From assembly GCF_900231165.1 (NCBI RefSeq), contig NZ_LT960614.1:4604001-4668000 (forward strand): a stretch of DNA of 64,000 nt, given 5' to 3'. Position 1 is the stretch's first letter. Every line of letters begins with the position of its first letter. The translations under genes were made by a program, and so were the position numbers. The notes beneath the pieces were generated by a model that saw nothing but the letters and a program-made list of their open reading frames with translations, was not told the origin of the DNA and ran no database searches. Origin of the DNA: Hartmannibacter diazotrophicus (GTDB lineage: Bacteria; Pseudomonadota; Alphaproteobacteria; Rhizobiales; Pleomorphomonadaceae). Shown piece after piece: positions 16,727 to 25,998 of the stretch.

Positions 16727-17044
16727 ATGGCGGAAGCCCGCACAAAAATCAGACTGTGCTCAACCGACGACGTCGATTTCGACAGCGCGATCAGGGTCGA
16801 AACCGAGGACCTCGTGCTTGCCGTCTTCAATATCGACGGCGTTTTCTTCGTTACCGATGACGAATGCACACACGGGCCCGGATCGCTGTCGGAAGGCTAT
16901 ATCGACGGCCACACCGTGGAATGCGATTTCCACAATGGGGCCTTCGATATCCGCACCGGCGCGGTCGTGACGCCGCCTTGCATGGTGCCGGTCAAGACCT
17001 ACAAGGTCGTCGTCGAGGACGGCGCGGTCCTGATCGAGACCTGA
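16727..17044 (+). CDS. Rieske-type ferredoxin, oxygenase electron carrier
   Basis: A 105-residue soluble Rieske ferredoxin. Cluster ligands are in CTHGPGSLS (C-x-H) and CDFHNGAFD (C-x2-H), 17 residues apart, as in the BphF/CarAc-type ferredoxins that feed dioxygenases. AGAGGAAG precedes the ATG. It is divergent from the terminal oxygenase. Because the reductase at 12587 already has its own ferredoxin domain, the window holds two possible electron routes to one oxygenase, or this ferredoxin serves another enzyme. Confidence 0.92.
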   Translation: MAEARTKIRLCSTDDVDFDSAIRVETEDLVLAVFNIDGVFFVTDDECTHGPGSLSEGYIDGHTVECDFHNGAFDIRTGAVVTPPCMVPVKTYKVVVEDGAVLIET

Positions 17045-17072
17045 TGCCGCCCTCGCAAGGCGCGGAAACGGC

Positions 17073-17111
17073 GGCCTGCGGACCCGGCTTCTGGCGGGGT
17101 TGCCGCAGGCC
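17073..17111. terminator. Possible bidirectional terminator hairpin
   Basis: GGCCTGCGG at 17073-17081 pairs perfectly with CCGCAGGCC at 17103-17111. It sits in the 93-base gap between two convergent genes (Rieske ferredoxin and HupE). There is no run of T, so termination would be weak or Rho-assisted. Confidence 0.45.
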
Positions 17112-17137
17112 TTGACCGATCTTTGCCTGCGCGCCCG

Positions 17138-17749
17138 TCAGAGATTTCCGACGAGCATCGCAACACCGGCAACCGCCGACAGGCCGCCCGCAGCGCGGGC
17201 ATAGACGAGACCGCCCCGCTTCGCCGCGCCGGACGACAGATGACCGAGGCCGACGCCTGCGGCATGCAGAAGGATCGTCGCGGCCACGAAACCGCCGCCA
17301 TAGGCAAGGCCACTCGCGGTTTCCGGCATTTCCGCACCATGTGCGTGGCCGTGGAACATCGCGAAGACACCGACAATCCCCATGGCGACGGCAACCGGCG
17401 CCTGAATGCCGAGGGCGACCATCCCGCCGAGAACCAGGACCGACAGCGCAATCCCGGTCTCCACGAAGGGAAGCGGCATGCCGGCAACGCCGAGCGTGCC
17501 ACCAATCATCATCACCGTCACGAAGGCGGCCGGAACCAGCAACGTCGCGCGGCCCCCCATCCTGCCGGCCAGCATGCCGACCATCACCATCGCCAATACG
17601 TGGTCGAGACCGCCGATCGGATGCATGAACCCGTGGGCGAAGCCGCTGGTGGCTCCAACGCCGGTATGTGCGAAGGCGGACGTCGTCGCCGCGACAAGCG
17701 ACGCGCTCCCGACAAGCCCTGCCACGGTGGTGGAAACGATCCTCTTCAT
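17138..17749 (-). CDS. HupE/UreJ-family membrane protein (nickel/cobalt permease type)
   Basis: A 203-residue membrane protein. An N-terminal signal-like segment (to about residue 27, ending SAFAHTG) is followed by the family motif FMHPIGGLDHVLAMVMVG with His and Asp at the start of the first core helix, and about six hydrophobic helices. A late histidine cluster FAMFHGHAHG could bind metal. HupE/UreJ proteins are thought to move Ni or Co for hydrogenase or urease, but neither enzyme is here. It may supply metal to the nearby cupins or a B12-type enzyme implied by the EutA-like protein. The ATG at 17749 is chosen over the long upstream frame because the signal peptide starts there. Confidence 0.85.
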   Translation of the reverse strand: MKRIVSTTVAGLVGSASLVAATTSAFAHTGVGATSGFAHGFMHPIGGLDHVLAMVMVGMLAGRMGGRATLLVPAAFVTVMMIGGTLGVAGMPLPFVETGIALSVLVLGGMVALGIQAPVAVAMGIVGVFAMFHGHAHGAEMPETASGLAYGGGFVAATILLHAAGVGLGHLSSGAAKRGGLVYARAAGGLSAVAGVAMLVGNL

Positions 17750-18126
17750 TCCTGTTGCCCTTTCGTCTCTTTCGGCCGCACCGGCCAGAACTGCCCGTGC
17801 CACCGCGCAAACGCGCGACCTCCCTGCCGGGTGGCCGATCACCGTATTAGAAGGATCGTCGAGCCGGTCATTGGCCAGTATCGATTTCATCTGGCACCCA
17901 ACAGGCAGGGCTTTGGGTCCGGCGGACCCGTCAGGAGGGGGAACAGACGGGCTGTCGAATGAATGGGATGGAACGGCATTGGCGCCTGCCGGCTGCACCC
18001 TCGCATTCATGTTCGCAGAAAGACCGAATTTGCATTTGCAATTGAACAGGCCGGCGATCAGCCTTTCGCCAACCGCAGCGACGGAGCGTCCGGCGCTGTC
18101 CCGACTTCATGCAGAGGGAGCAAGGA

Positions 18127-18711
18127 ATGGCGGAGGATATCGGCAGCGAAGCCACGATCGGGCACAACAGCGAAGGGCCGGCGGAAAGCGTGGTCTGGGA
18201 GCGCTGGACCAAGAAACGGACCTTTGTCCGTGCGCTCGAGGGCACGTATGGCGAGTTGATGCAGGAGCTCTTCTCGCAGCCACGCGTCTATCACACCAAG
18301 GACTTGAAGTGGAAAGGCGGGCCGCAGAACTTCGGCAAGAAGGTCATCAATCCCCAGGCGGTCAAGGTCGCCCAGTCGATCGAGACCCATATCGACGTCT
18401 TCTCGCCCGGCGGCTACGGCCAGAAGCACGGCCACATGAACAGCGCCGTCTTCTTCGTCCTCAAGGGGCGCGGCCACGACATCCATGACGGCAAGCGGCT
18501 CGACTGGGAGGCAGGCGACGCGCTGATCGTCGAGAACGGCTGTGTCCACCAGCATATCTCCGACGACCCGGACGACGAGACGATCGTCCTGATCATGAAG
18601 GCCAAGCCGCTCTTCCTGTTCATGCACCTCATCTTCCAAAAGGTCGTCGAGTATCCGCCGAAGTCCGCCGTGCCGGGCCAGGAAGGCTACCACCCGCCGG
18701 AAGACCTCTGA
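18127..18711 (+). CDS. Cupin-domain protein
   Basis: A 194-residue single-cupin protein. The barrel is at about residues 85-165: YGQKHGHMNSAVFFVLKG supplies H-x-H and a strand, and VENGCVHQHISDD gives the later histidines. The usual cupin glutamate is not obvious between them, so metal binding may differ from the classical set. The ATG at 18127 is chosen because GGGAGCAAGGA lies directly upstream. It pairs with the next cupin gene 50 bases downstream. The function may be a dioxygenase or a metal-dependent isomerase in the Rieske pathway; the sequence does not tell which. Confidence 0.8.
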   Translation: MAEDIGSEATIGHNSEGPAESVVWERWTKKRTFVRALEGTYGELMQELFSQPRVYHTKDLKWKGGPQNFGKKVINPQAVKVAQSIETHIDVFSPGGYGQKHGHMNSAVFFVLKGRGHDIHDGKRLDWEAGDALIVENGCVHQHISDDPDDETIVLIMKAKPLFLFMHLIFQKVVEYPPKSAVPGQEGYHPPEDL

Positions 18712-18761
18712 GCCCCCGTCCTTCTGACGTCAGCACCATTGCCAAGACCGGAGTTTCATTC

Positions 18762-19367
18762 ATGTCCGCCATCCCGTCCTTTCTGGATTCGACCGAGAAG
18801 GAGCGCGCCCGCTCCGGGGACACCTATGTGAATTTCTATGCGGAGGCACTTGCCGCCTCGAAGCAGTTTCGGGAGGAATACGAAGATCGTCTCGGCGTCG
18901 TGAAATGGCACCAGATGCCCATGGAACGCTCACCGGATGGCCTCATCAAGCACGTCATCAACGAACGGATGAACACGAAGGAATGCTGTCTCGACATCTA
19001 CATGCAGTTCCTCGGCCAGGGCGAGGCCACCGGCACGAGCCGCCATCTCAGCGAGGAGGTGGCCTATGTGATCGAGGGAACCGGCTACGACCTGCACTAT
19101 GATGTCCGTTTCGACTGCAAGGACACCTTCGTGTGGGAATGGGACACGACGCCGAAGAAGGTCGAATGGGGACCGGGCGATTTCATCTATATTCCGCCCT
19201 ACTGCGCCCACAAGCGCTTCAACACCGCTGCGACGGAAGCGCGGGTGATCGTCATCAACAGCCGCATCATGAAGGCGATCGGTTTCGACTGGTTCGACCA
19301 GCTCGAGCCCGCGAAGGGCTTTGAGGACCTCTGGATCCCGCCGGAGGATCCGGACGCCGGGGCCTGA
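18762..19367 (+). CDS. Cupin-domain protein
   Basis: A 201-residue single-cupin protein. Residues 1-75 are helical and acidic. The barrel follows with SRHLSEEVAYVIEGTGYDL (His and Glu as in the first cupin motif) and IYIPPYCAHKRFN (second motif). It is co-directional with the preceding cupin gene and likely in the same transcript. The two are unlike enough to be separate families rather than a recent duplication. No signal peptide is seen, so it acts in the cytoplasm. The substrate is unknown. Confidence 0.8.
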   Translation: MSAIPSFLDSTEKERARSGDTYVNFYAEALAASKQFREEYEDRLGVVKWHQMPMERSPDGLIKHVINERMNTKECCLDIYMQFLGQGEATGTSRHLSEEVAYVIEGTGYDLHYDVRFDCKDTFVWEWDTTPKKVEWGPGDFIYIPPYCAHKRFNTAATEARVIVINSRIMKAIGFDWFDQLEPAKGFEDLWIPPEDPDAGA

Positions 19368-19617
19368 GGCGCCGAAACACGGTAACGATTGTCGAGCTTG
19401 GCGGTCTTGCGCATGGCATGCCGCCAAGCCGCCAGTGCGGCGATATCTGAAACGCTTGGGTTTGATGGTCCGGAACCGGCGGGGGCTCACCTAGATGATG
19501 CGCCCCCATCGTGCCCGTCCGAACCTTTCAAAGGCAGTCCAAGCGAGAAGTCCTCCCAAACGGGCAGAGGTTGGCGTGCGCGATGCCGAAAAATTCGATT
19601 GGCCGGCACGCCATCTC

Positions 19618-20943
19618 TCACATCATCCCCAGCAATCGCGGCAGGGCCAGCGAGATTTCGGGCACATAGGTCACGAGCAGCAGGAACCCGAGCATGGTCA
19701 TGAGCCAGGGCATGACGGCGACGGTGAGGTCGGTGATGCCCATCTTGGTGATGCCCGATGCGACGTAGAGGTTGAGCCCGACCGGCGGGTGGCACATGCC
19801 GACTTCCATGTTGACGACGATCATGATGCCGAAATGGACCGGGTCGATGCCGAGGCGCACGGCGACGGGAAAGAGGATCGGCGCCATGATCAGGACAATT
19901 GATGAGGGCTCCATGAAGTTGCCGGCGGCCAGCAGGATGATGTTCACCATGATGAGGAACATCCACCAGGAAAGGCCGGTCGAGACCATCCATTCGCCCA
20001 GCGCCTGGGGAATGTTCTCGTGGGTCATCAGGAAGGAGAACAGAATGGCGTTGGTGATGATGTAGAGCAGCATCGCCGACATGTTGGCCGAGGCGAGCAA
20101 CACCTTCGGCACGTCCTTGAGACTCATGTCTCGATAGACGAAGACGGCGATGACGAAGGCGTAGACCGCGCTCATGGCAGCGGCTTCCGTCGGTGTGAAG
20201 GCGCCGGTGTAGATGCCGCCGATGACGATGACGATGAGCAAAAGGCCCCAGACCGCCTTGCGGAAACTCATGAGGCGCTGGTCCCAGCTTGCCTTCGGCA
20301 GGCGGGGATAGTCGAACTTGCGAGCGCGATACCATGTGGTGAGGCCGAGCAGCGTTGCCAGCATCAGGCCGGGCACCACGCCGGCCATGAAGAGCTGCCC
20401 CACGGAGGCGGAGGAGACTTCCTTGCCGTCCGGGCCGATGGCCAGCATGCCGGAGGTCGCCACCGAATACATCACCATCACGATCGAGGGCGGGATCAGG
20501 ATGCCGAGCGCGCCGGAGGTGGTGATGATGCCGGCGCCGAATTCCTTCGGAAATCCCTGGCGCACCATGGCCGGCAGAATGACCGAGCCAATGGCGACGA
20601 CGGTGGCCGGCGACGAGCCGGAGACGGCGGCAAAGAGCGCGCAGGCGATGACGCCCGCAAGCCCGAGGCCGCCATACCAGTGGCCCACCATGTCGGTGGC
20701 GAAGTTGATCATGCGGCGGGCAACGCCGCCGTGCGTCAGGAAGTTGCCGGCGAGAATGAAGAAGGGGATCGCCATGATCTCGAACTTCTCGATGCCGGTG
20801 AAGAGCTTCAGCGCCACCGTGTCGAGCGGCACGGACGTCATGGTGAAGAGGAATGCGAGGACGGTGAGGCCGAGGGCGATCGAGATCGGCATGCCCGTCA
20901 GCATGAGGGCGATGAGACCGCCGAAGATGAAGCTCGCGCTCAT
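19618..20943 (-). CDS. dctM: TRAP transporter large permease DctM
   Basis: A 441-residue protein with about twelve to thirteen membrane helices. DctM-family segments include GMPISIALGL, FFILAGNFLTHGGVARRM, AVSGSSPATVVAIGS and the Na-site region GAFTPTEAAAMSAVYA. TRAP systems use the sodium gradient and a periplasmic binding protein to import carboxylates and similar solutes. The start lies five bases after the dctQ stop without a strong RBS, which suggests coupling. It is the last gene of a dctP-dctQ-dctM run. Confidence 0.94.
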   Translation of the reverse strand: MSASFIFGGLIALMLTGMPISIALGLTVLAFLFTMTSVPLDTVALKLFTGIEKFEIMAIPFFILAGNFLTHGGVARRMINFATDMVGHWYGGLGLAGVIACALFAAVSGSSPATVVAIGSVILPAMVRQGFPKEFGAGIITTSGALGILIPPSIVMVMYSVATSGMLAIGPDGKEVSSASVGQLFMAGVVPGLMLATLLGLTTWYRARKFDYPRLPKASWDQRLMSFRKAVWGLLLIVIVIGGIYTGAFTPTEAAAMSAVYAFVIAVFVYRDMSLKDVPKVLLASANMSAMLLYIITNAILFSFLMTHENIPQALGEWMVSTGLSWWMFLIMVNIILLAAGNFMEPSSIVLIMAPILFPVAVRLGIDPVHFGIMIVVNMEVGMCHPPVGLNLYVASGITKMGITDLTVAVMPWLMTMLGFLLLVTYVPEISLALPRLLGMM

Positions 20944-20947
20944 GGGA

Positions 20948-21595
20948 TCAACGCTCCTTCGGCGTCAGCGGGCTGGCCGCGATGGCTGAGGCGGCCGCAT
21001 CGTCGTCGACGCCGTCCACATGGCCATGGTCGTGGTGAGGCAGTTCGCCAGTGCGGGCGTAATGGACGGCGACCTGCAGGAAGCGGAAGCACATCAGGAA
21101 GGAACCGAGCGGGATCGCCAGATAGACGATCCACATCGGCACCTCCAGGTCGACGGAGGTGGACGTCGTGTGGGCGATGTCCCAGACGAAGCGGGCGCCG
21201 AGTGCGCCGATGATGCCGGTGAAGAAGGCGCCGCAGGCGAGGCCGAAGAGGATGAAGCTGTTGCGCCACCTGTTGTCGAGCCGGTTGATCAGCACGTCGA
21301 TGCCGACGTGGATGCCGGTGCGCACGCCATAGGCCGCGCCGAATTTCGCCATCCAGACGAAGAAGATGATGCAGAGTTCCTGCGCCCAGACCAGATTGAT
21401 CTGGCGCAGCGAGAGATAGGTCGCCTTCGCCCCGTCGGCGAGCCACATCATGTCATGGCTGCGTCCGAAGCCGATGAGGCCCGCAACGAAGCCAAGCGAA
21501 TAGCGATGGGCGACGGAGACGAAGATGATGACGGTCGCCAGCGCGATCAGCGTCGCGATCAGGATTTCCTCGAGGCGGTCGAGCATGCGGAGCAT
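20948..21595 (-). CDS. dctQ: TRAP transporter small permease DctQ
   Basis: A 215-residue protein with four hydrophobic helices at about residues 10-35, 65-85, 105-130 and 150-170, the DctQ layout. The extra loop between helices 1 and 2 (residues 40-65) and a polar, His/Asp-containing C-terminal tail make it slightly longer than usual. AGGAG is seven to eight bases before the ATG. The gene lies 160 bases after dctP with a strong terminator in between, so dctQM should be made in smaller amount than dctP. Confidence 0.9.
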   Translation of the reverse strand: MLRMLDRLEEILIATLIALATVIIFVSVAHRYSLGFVAGLIGFGRSHDMMWLADGAKATYLSLRQINLVWAQELCIIFFVWMAKFGAAYGVRTGIHVGIDVLINRLDNRWRNSFILFGLACGAFFTGIIGALGARFVWDIAHTTSTSVDLEVPMWIVYLAIPLGSFLMCFRFLQVAVHYARTGELPHHDHGHVDGVDDDAAASAIAASPLTPKER

Positions 21596-21713
21596 GAGAC
21601 GGGCTCCTTCGGTTGGATGAGACGTTCGGGCGATGTGGTGCGGCGGGTCCAGCCGCTCCCGGTCCCTCCCCCGGCTAGGCGGGAGAGGGCTGCGAACTTC
21701 GGAAAACGGGCGT

Positions 21714-21750
21714 TGAAAAAGGCCCCCCGCCAGGACAGCGAGGGGCCTTC
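21714..21750 (-). terminator. Rho-independent terminator between dctP and dctQM
   Basis: On the minus strand AAGGCCCC, a 14-base loop and GGGGGCCTT are followed by TTT. It begins six bases after the dctP stop. It likely gives partial termination, leaving more binding protein than permease. Confidence 0.85.
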
Positions 21751-21755
21751 ATGCC

Positions 21756-22769
21756 TTACGAAGAGCCGGCGGCGTACTCGACCTTCTTGATGAGGTCGGC
21801 ACCGATGCGGTCCGACATCTGGTCGCGGACAGGCTTCAGGGCCGTGACCCAGGCGGCGCGCTCGTCGTCGGTCATCTCATGGAACTCGGTCGTGCCGGCG
21901 GCCTTCATGGCCTCGAGCGCCTTGTCGTTCTCTTCCTTGGCGATGCCGTTGGCGTAGTCGGTTGCTTCGTCCATGGCCTTCGTCAGCTCGCCACGGATGT
22001 CGTCCGGCAGGCCGTCCCAGAATTTCTTGTTCACGATCACCGCATAGCCGAGATAGCCGTGGTTGGAGATCGTGGCGTGCTTCTGCACCTCGTTCATTTT
22101 CTGGGTGTACATGTTGGACGGCGGGTTCTCGGTCCCATCGACGACGCCGGTCTGCAGCGCCTGGTAGACTTCCGAGAAGGCCATGACCTGCGGCACCGCG
22201 CCGAGGTCATTCATTTCCGCCTCCAGAACTTTCGACGACTGGATGCGCATCTTGAGGCCGAGGAAATCGTCCGGCATATGCAGCGGCGAGTTGGCGCTCA
22301 TGATCTTGAAGCCGTTGTCCCAATAGGCAAGGCCGGTGATGCCCTTGTCGGCGAGCTTTTCGAACAGCTCCTTGCCGATCGGCCCCTTGGTGACCCGATG
22401 CAGGGCGCCGTAGTTCGGGAAAATGTAGGGAAGGTCGAAAACCTCGAAGTCCTTCACACCGAGCGGGCCGAATTTCGCCAGCGACGGAGCAAGCATCTGC
22501 ACCGCGCCAAGCTGCAGGGCCTCCAGCTCTTCCTTGTCCTTGTAGAGCTGCGAATTCGGGTAGACCTCAACGGTCACCTTCCCGTTCGTGTATTTTTCGG
22601 CCAGTTCCTTGAACTTGTCCGCGCCTCTGCCCTTCGGCGTGCCGGGAGCGACCACATGGCTGAACTTGATGACGATCGGATCGTCCGCCAGAGCCGGACC
22701 TGCGGCAGCGAGAGAAAGCACAAGGCCAAGGCCTGCCGCGGCGGCGACCGCGGTGCGACGGGTAATCAT
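21756..22769 (-). CDS. dctP: TRAP transporter substrate-binding protein DctP
   Basis: A 337-residue periplasmic binding protein. The signal peptide begins MITRRTAVAAAAGLG and ends AGPALADD. Family segments are IKFSHVVAPGTPKGRGADK, LGLKMRIQSSKVLEAEM with the conserved Arg that grips a carboxylate, and VVDGTENPPSN. The frame extends far upstream, but the ATG at 22769 has GGAGG at eight bases and the signal peptide starts there. The ligand is probably a carboxylic acid. It is divergent from a sensor kinase, as in dicarboxylate-sensing DctB/DctD-type loci. Confidence 0.93.
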   Translation of the reverse strand: MITRRTAVAAAAGLGLVLSLAAAGPALADDPIVIKFSHVVAPGTPKGRGADKFKELAEKYTNGKVTVEVYPNSQLYKDKEELEALQLGAVQMLAPSLAKFGPLGVKDFEVFDLPYIFPNYGALHRVTKGPIGKELFEKLADKGITGLAYWDNGFKIMSANSPLHMPDDFLGLKMRIQSSKVLEAEMNDLGAVPQVMAFSEVYQALQTGVVDGTENPPSNMYTQKMNEVQKHATISNHGYLGYAVIVNKKFWDGLPDDIRGELTKAMDEATDYANGIAKEENDKALEAMKAAGTTEFHEMTDDERAAWVTALKPVRDQMSDRIGADLIKKVEYAAGSS

Positions 22770-22811
22770 GAGCGGAACCTCCCATTGGTTTCGGCCCCTC
22801 GGGACAACATC

Positions 22812-22827
22812 CGGTCCATTTTGACCG
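22812..22827. promoter_or_regulatory. Dyad CGGTC-N6-GACCG upstream of dctP
   Basis: A perfect 5-6-5 dyad 43 bases before the dctP ATG, in the 212-base spacer shared with the divergent histidine kinase gene. It could be the binding site of the LuxR-type response regulator at 24991-25629. Confidence 0.35.
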
Positions 22828-22981
22828 ATTGCTGCTCCTTCCCCCGTGAGGCATCGAGGGCTATTAGGAAGAAAACCCGGGTCTTCGCTATTGTGGAGAT
22901 CCGAAACACCGGCGCACATCAGCACAAATAGCCGGCGAGCGAACAGGATTGCACGAAACGCGGTCCAGGGAAGGCACGGGG

Positions 22982-24994
22982 ATGGATGGCGGGCAAGGAC
23001 TGCCGGACGATACCGAGATGGCCGCGCTGCCCGTATCGGGCGGGGCGCGGGATGCCATTCTGTCCGCAATGCCGGTTGTCGCCATCGTCCTGCTCGTCAC
23101 CCTCGTCGGCGCCCTTCTCTATGTCCTCGACAGGGAGGAGACGGAGCGCGCCCGCACCCAGCTGATTTCCGATGCGCTCTGGGTGGAGCAGACCCTGCGC
23201 TTCCAGCTTGCCACCGACGAGGACGCGGTGAGCCGTCTCGCGCTCGATGCCGGTCGCCATGATCTGGCTGCGACGACCGTGCTCGACCGCGCCCGCGTGC
23301 ACGTCTCCAACAATCCGGAAGTGCTGTCCATCGCCTGGTTCACGGGCGCGGGCGAGCTGGTCGGCATGGTGCCGGACCTGCCCGCCGGGACGACCATGCC
23401 GGACGCGGTGACCCGCGTTCTCGGCATGACGCGCTTTTCCGTGCGCCCGATCTACGGCGATCTGCGCACGGTTTCAGACGGATCCTTCGTTGTCGACATG
23501 GCGGCCGCGGTCGGTCCCGGAAAAGGGGCAATCGTCACCACCATCTCGCTCACGGCCCTGATCATGCGGCACGTGCCCTGGTGGATCGCCGAAAAATACG
23601 CAGTCCGTCTCGTCGACGCCTCCGGCGGGCTGAAGGTTGAAAAGTCGCGCGTCGAGCCGCTGAAGGGCGTCGAGCACACGATCAGCTTCGATCCACCGCT
23701 TGCCGGTCTTTCGCTGGTCATCGCGCCCTACAAGATGGCGTCGGAGTTTTCCTCCAACATGCTGATCGCGGCAATCCTGGGCCTGGCCTTTCTGGCCGTG
23801 CTCTCGCTGCTTGTCCTGCAGCGGCACGTGGCGCGGCGGCGGCGGGCCGAACAGCGGCTGAAGGCCGAAACCGCCTTCCGGCGCTCGATGGAGGAAAGTC
23901 TCACGATCGGGATGCGCGCGCGCGACCACGAGGGCCGCATTCTCTACGTCAACGCCGCCTTCGCGCGCATGGTCGGCCTCGCCGTGGAGGATCTCATCGG
24001 CCTCAAGCCACCCATGCCTTACTGGTGCGAGGACCGGCTCGCGGAGACGATAAGGCGCCACGAGGCGCTGGCCCGGTCGGTGCCGCAGCCGCAGAGTTTC
24101 GAGACGCGCTTTCGCCGGGCCGACGGCAATGAATTCGACGTTCTCGTCTACGAAGCGCCCCTCGTCGATGGCGCCGGGCAGCATCGCGGCTGGATGGGCT
24201 CGATCATCGACATCACCGATCGCAAGGCCGCGGCGGAACTTGCGCGCCTGCAGGCCGAAAGCCTTGCGCGCACCGGCCGCCTAGTCACCCTCGGAGAGAT
24301 GGCCTCGACGCTGGCGCATGAGCTCAACCAGCCACTTGGCGCGATTGCCAGCTATGCCGCCGGTTCGCTCAACCTTCTGGACCAGACGCCGCAGAGCCGG
24401 GCACGCGAGGACGTGACAGCGGCATTGAAGAAGCTCGCGGTCCAGGCCGACCGCGCCGGTCAGATCATTCGCCGCATCCAGGATTTCGTGCGCAAGCGCG
24501 AGCCTCGTTTTGCCGCCCTTGCCATCGGGCCGGTCATAGAGGAAACGCTCGCCTTCGTGCGCTCCGACCTTGCCAATGCCCGCGTTCGCATCGAAACGCG
24601 CATCGACCTTGGCCTGCCTGCCCTCACAGCCGACCGCATCCTCATCGAGCAACTGCTGATCAACCTCGTGCGCAACGGCGCCGAGGCGATGGCGCATGAG
24701 CCGGAAGAGCACCGCATTCTCAGCATTTCGGCTTTCTGCGAAGCGGAAATGCTGGTCATTTCCGTCACCGATCGCGGACCCGGCATCGAAGAAGGGCTGG
24801 CACCGCGGCTTTTCGAAGCGTTCGTATCGACGAAGGCGGAAGGCATGGGCATGGGGCTCAACATCTGCCGCTCGATCGTCGAACTGCACCAGGGCAAGCT
24901 CTCCCATGCACCCCACGACGGCGGCGGCACCGTGTTCACCGCGCAGCTTCCCCTGCAACTGTCCCTGGCGGATAGAGAGGCTCTGCCGACATGA
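22982..24994 (+). CDS. Sensor histidine kinase with periplasmic sensor and PAS domain
   Basis: A 670-residue kinase. Two membrane helices (about residues 33-50 and 255-280) flank a periplasmic sensor domain. A PAS domain follows at about 310-425. The HisKA box SLAHELNQPLGAIASYA-like stretch carries the phosphorylated His in HELNQPLG (about 440). The ATPase domain has NLVRNGAEAM (N box), DRGPGIEEG (G1) and GMGMGLNICRSIVE (G2). The domain order resembles DctB/FixL-type kinases. The frame opens at a TTG at 22949; the ATG at 22982 is chosen because of the upstream AAGG. It shares ATGA with the regulator gene downstream and probably senses the TRAP substrate. Confidence 0.92.
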   Translation: MDGGQGLPDDTEMAALPVSGGARDAILSAMPVVAIVLLVTLVGALLYVLDREETERARTQLISDALWVEQTLRFQLATDEDAVSRLALDAGRHDLAATTVLDRARVHVSNNPEVLSIAWFTGAGELVGMVPDLPAGTTMPDAVTRVLGMTRFSVRPIYGDLRTVSDGSFVVDMAAAVGPGKGAIVTTISLTALIMRHVPWWIAEKYAVRLVDASGGLKVEKSRVEPLKGVEHTISFDPPLAGLSLVIAPYKMASEFSSNMLIAAILGLAFLAVLSLLVLQRHVARRRRAEQRLKAETAFRRSMEESLTIGMRARDHEGRILYVNAAFARMVGLAVEDLIGLKPPMPYWCEDRLAETIRRHEALARSVPQPQSFETRFRRADGNEFDVLVYEAPLVDGAGQHRGWMGSIIDITDRKAAAELARLQAESLARTGRLVTLGEMASTLAHELNQPLGAIASYAAGSLNLLDQTPQSRAREDVTAALKKLAVQADRAGQIIRRIQDFVRKREPRFAALAIGPVIEETLAFVRSDLANARVRIETRIDLGLPALTADRILIEQLLINLVRNGAEAMAHEPEEHRILSISAFCEAEMLVISVTDRGPGIEEGLAPRLFEAFVSTKAEGMGMGLNICRSIVELHQGKLSHAPHDGGGTVFTAQLPLQLSLADREALPT

Positions 24995-25629
24995 CCCAGG
25001 AAGAAAACGGCGGCACATCGCACGGTGTTGGCGGACGGGTTCTGATCGTCGACGACGACGAGGCCATCCGGGATTCCCTGACCTTCCTCTTTTCCTCGCG
25101 CGGCCTCGTCGCGGAAAGCTTCGCGAGTGGCGAGGCCTTTCTGGATCGCGCCAAGGATGACGCGCCCGTCTGCATCGTCATGGACATACGCATGACAGGC
25201 ATTGGCGGCATCGAATGCTTCGACCGGTTTCAGCAGGACGGCGGCACCGATCCGGTGATCTTTCTCACAGGCCATGCCGATGTGCCGCTGGCAGTGGAGG
25301 CGCTCAAGAAGGGCGCCTTCGACTTTGTCGAAAAGCCCTTCAATGACAACGCGCTCGTCGAAAGCGTGATCGCCGGCCTCAACGAGGCGCAGACACGCTA
25401 CATGCGGACCGCCGACCGTGACGCATTGGCAACCCGCCTCAAGAGCCTCACGCCGCGTGAGCGGCAGGTTCTCGATCATCTGTTGGAAGGCCGGTTCAAC
25501 AAGCAGATTGCGGACGGCCTCGGCATTTCGATGCGCACGGTGGAGGTGCACCGTTCCCGGGTCTTCGAGAAAATGGGCGTGCGCAATGCCGTAGAGCTGA
25601 GTCGCCTGTTGGTGGACGGCTCGCTGTGA
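24991..25629 (+). CDS. FixJ/NarL-type response regulator
   Basis: A 212-residue regulator. The receiver domain spans residues 16-130: acidic pair in VLIVDDDEAIRD, phosphoacceptor Asp in CIVMDIRMTGIGG, conserved Thr in IFLTGHAD and Lys in FVEKPF. The LuxR-type HTH spans about 148-205 (LTPRERQVLDHLLEG, then MRTVEVHRSRVFEKMG). The start overlaps the stop of the kinase gene, so the pair is made together. It likely activates the divergent dctPQM genes. Confidence 0.95.
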   Translation: MTQEENGGTSHGVGGRVLIVDDDEAIRDSLTFLFSSRGLVAESFASGEAFLDRAKDDAPVCIVMDIRMTGIGGIECFDRFQQDGGTDPVIFLTGHADVPLAVEALKKGAFDFVEKPFNDNALVESVIAGLNEAQTRYMRTADRDALATRLKSLTPRERQVLDHLLEGRFNKQIADGLGISMRTVEVHRSRVFEKMGVRNAVELSRLLVDGSL

Positions 25630-25998
25630 CGCCTCATTTGACAATCCGGTCTGCCTCGCAAAGTCCGGGAACGGCATTTTTTATCCGCACAGGCTGATTC
25701 CGAGGCCTATCCGTCCAATGGGTCGGGCGCGCGCCGAACGCATCTGCAACTCGGTGATCGGCGGGTCACGGCGTGAGCCGCGACGGCCGATCAATGGACG
25801 GGTAGATGATCGGAAAAGACCGGGTGTCGCCGGTTCACAGGAAGCCTGCCCGGCAGAACAAAAAAAGGCCCTCCGGAGGAGGGCCAGTCGGGGTCAGGAG
25901 AGGAAACTGGAAGAGAAACCAGAAAGCTGGACCGGCGGAAGAATTGGGGCTCAAGGTGGGGCGGTGCCGGTCACCACCGCCCCGAACCTCGCTGCGGA
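25630..25998. other. Intergenic region between the two-component system and repeat gene A
   Basis: No convincing gene in 369 bases. It separates convergent genes and contains the terminator of repeat gene A at 25860-25885. Confidence 0.6.
25860..25885 (-). terminator. Rho-independent terminator of repeat gene A
   Basis: On the minus strand GGCCCTCC, a three-base loop and GGAGGGCC are followed by seven T. It lies about 110 bases after the stop codon of the 25999-26322 gene. Confidence 0.9.
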
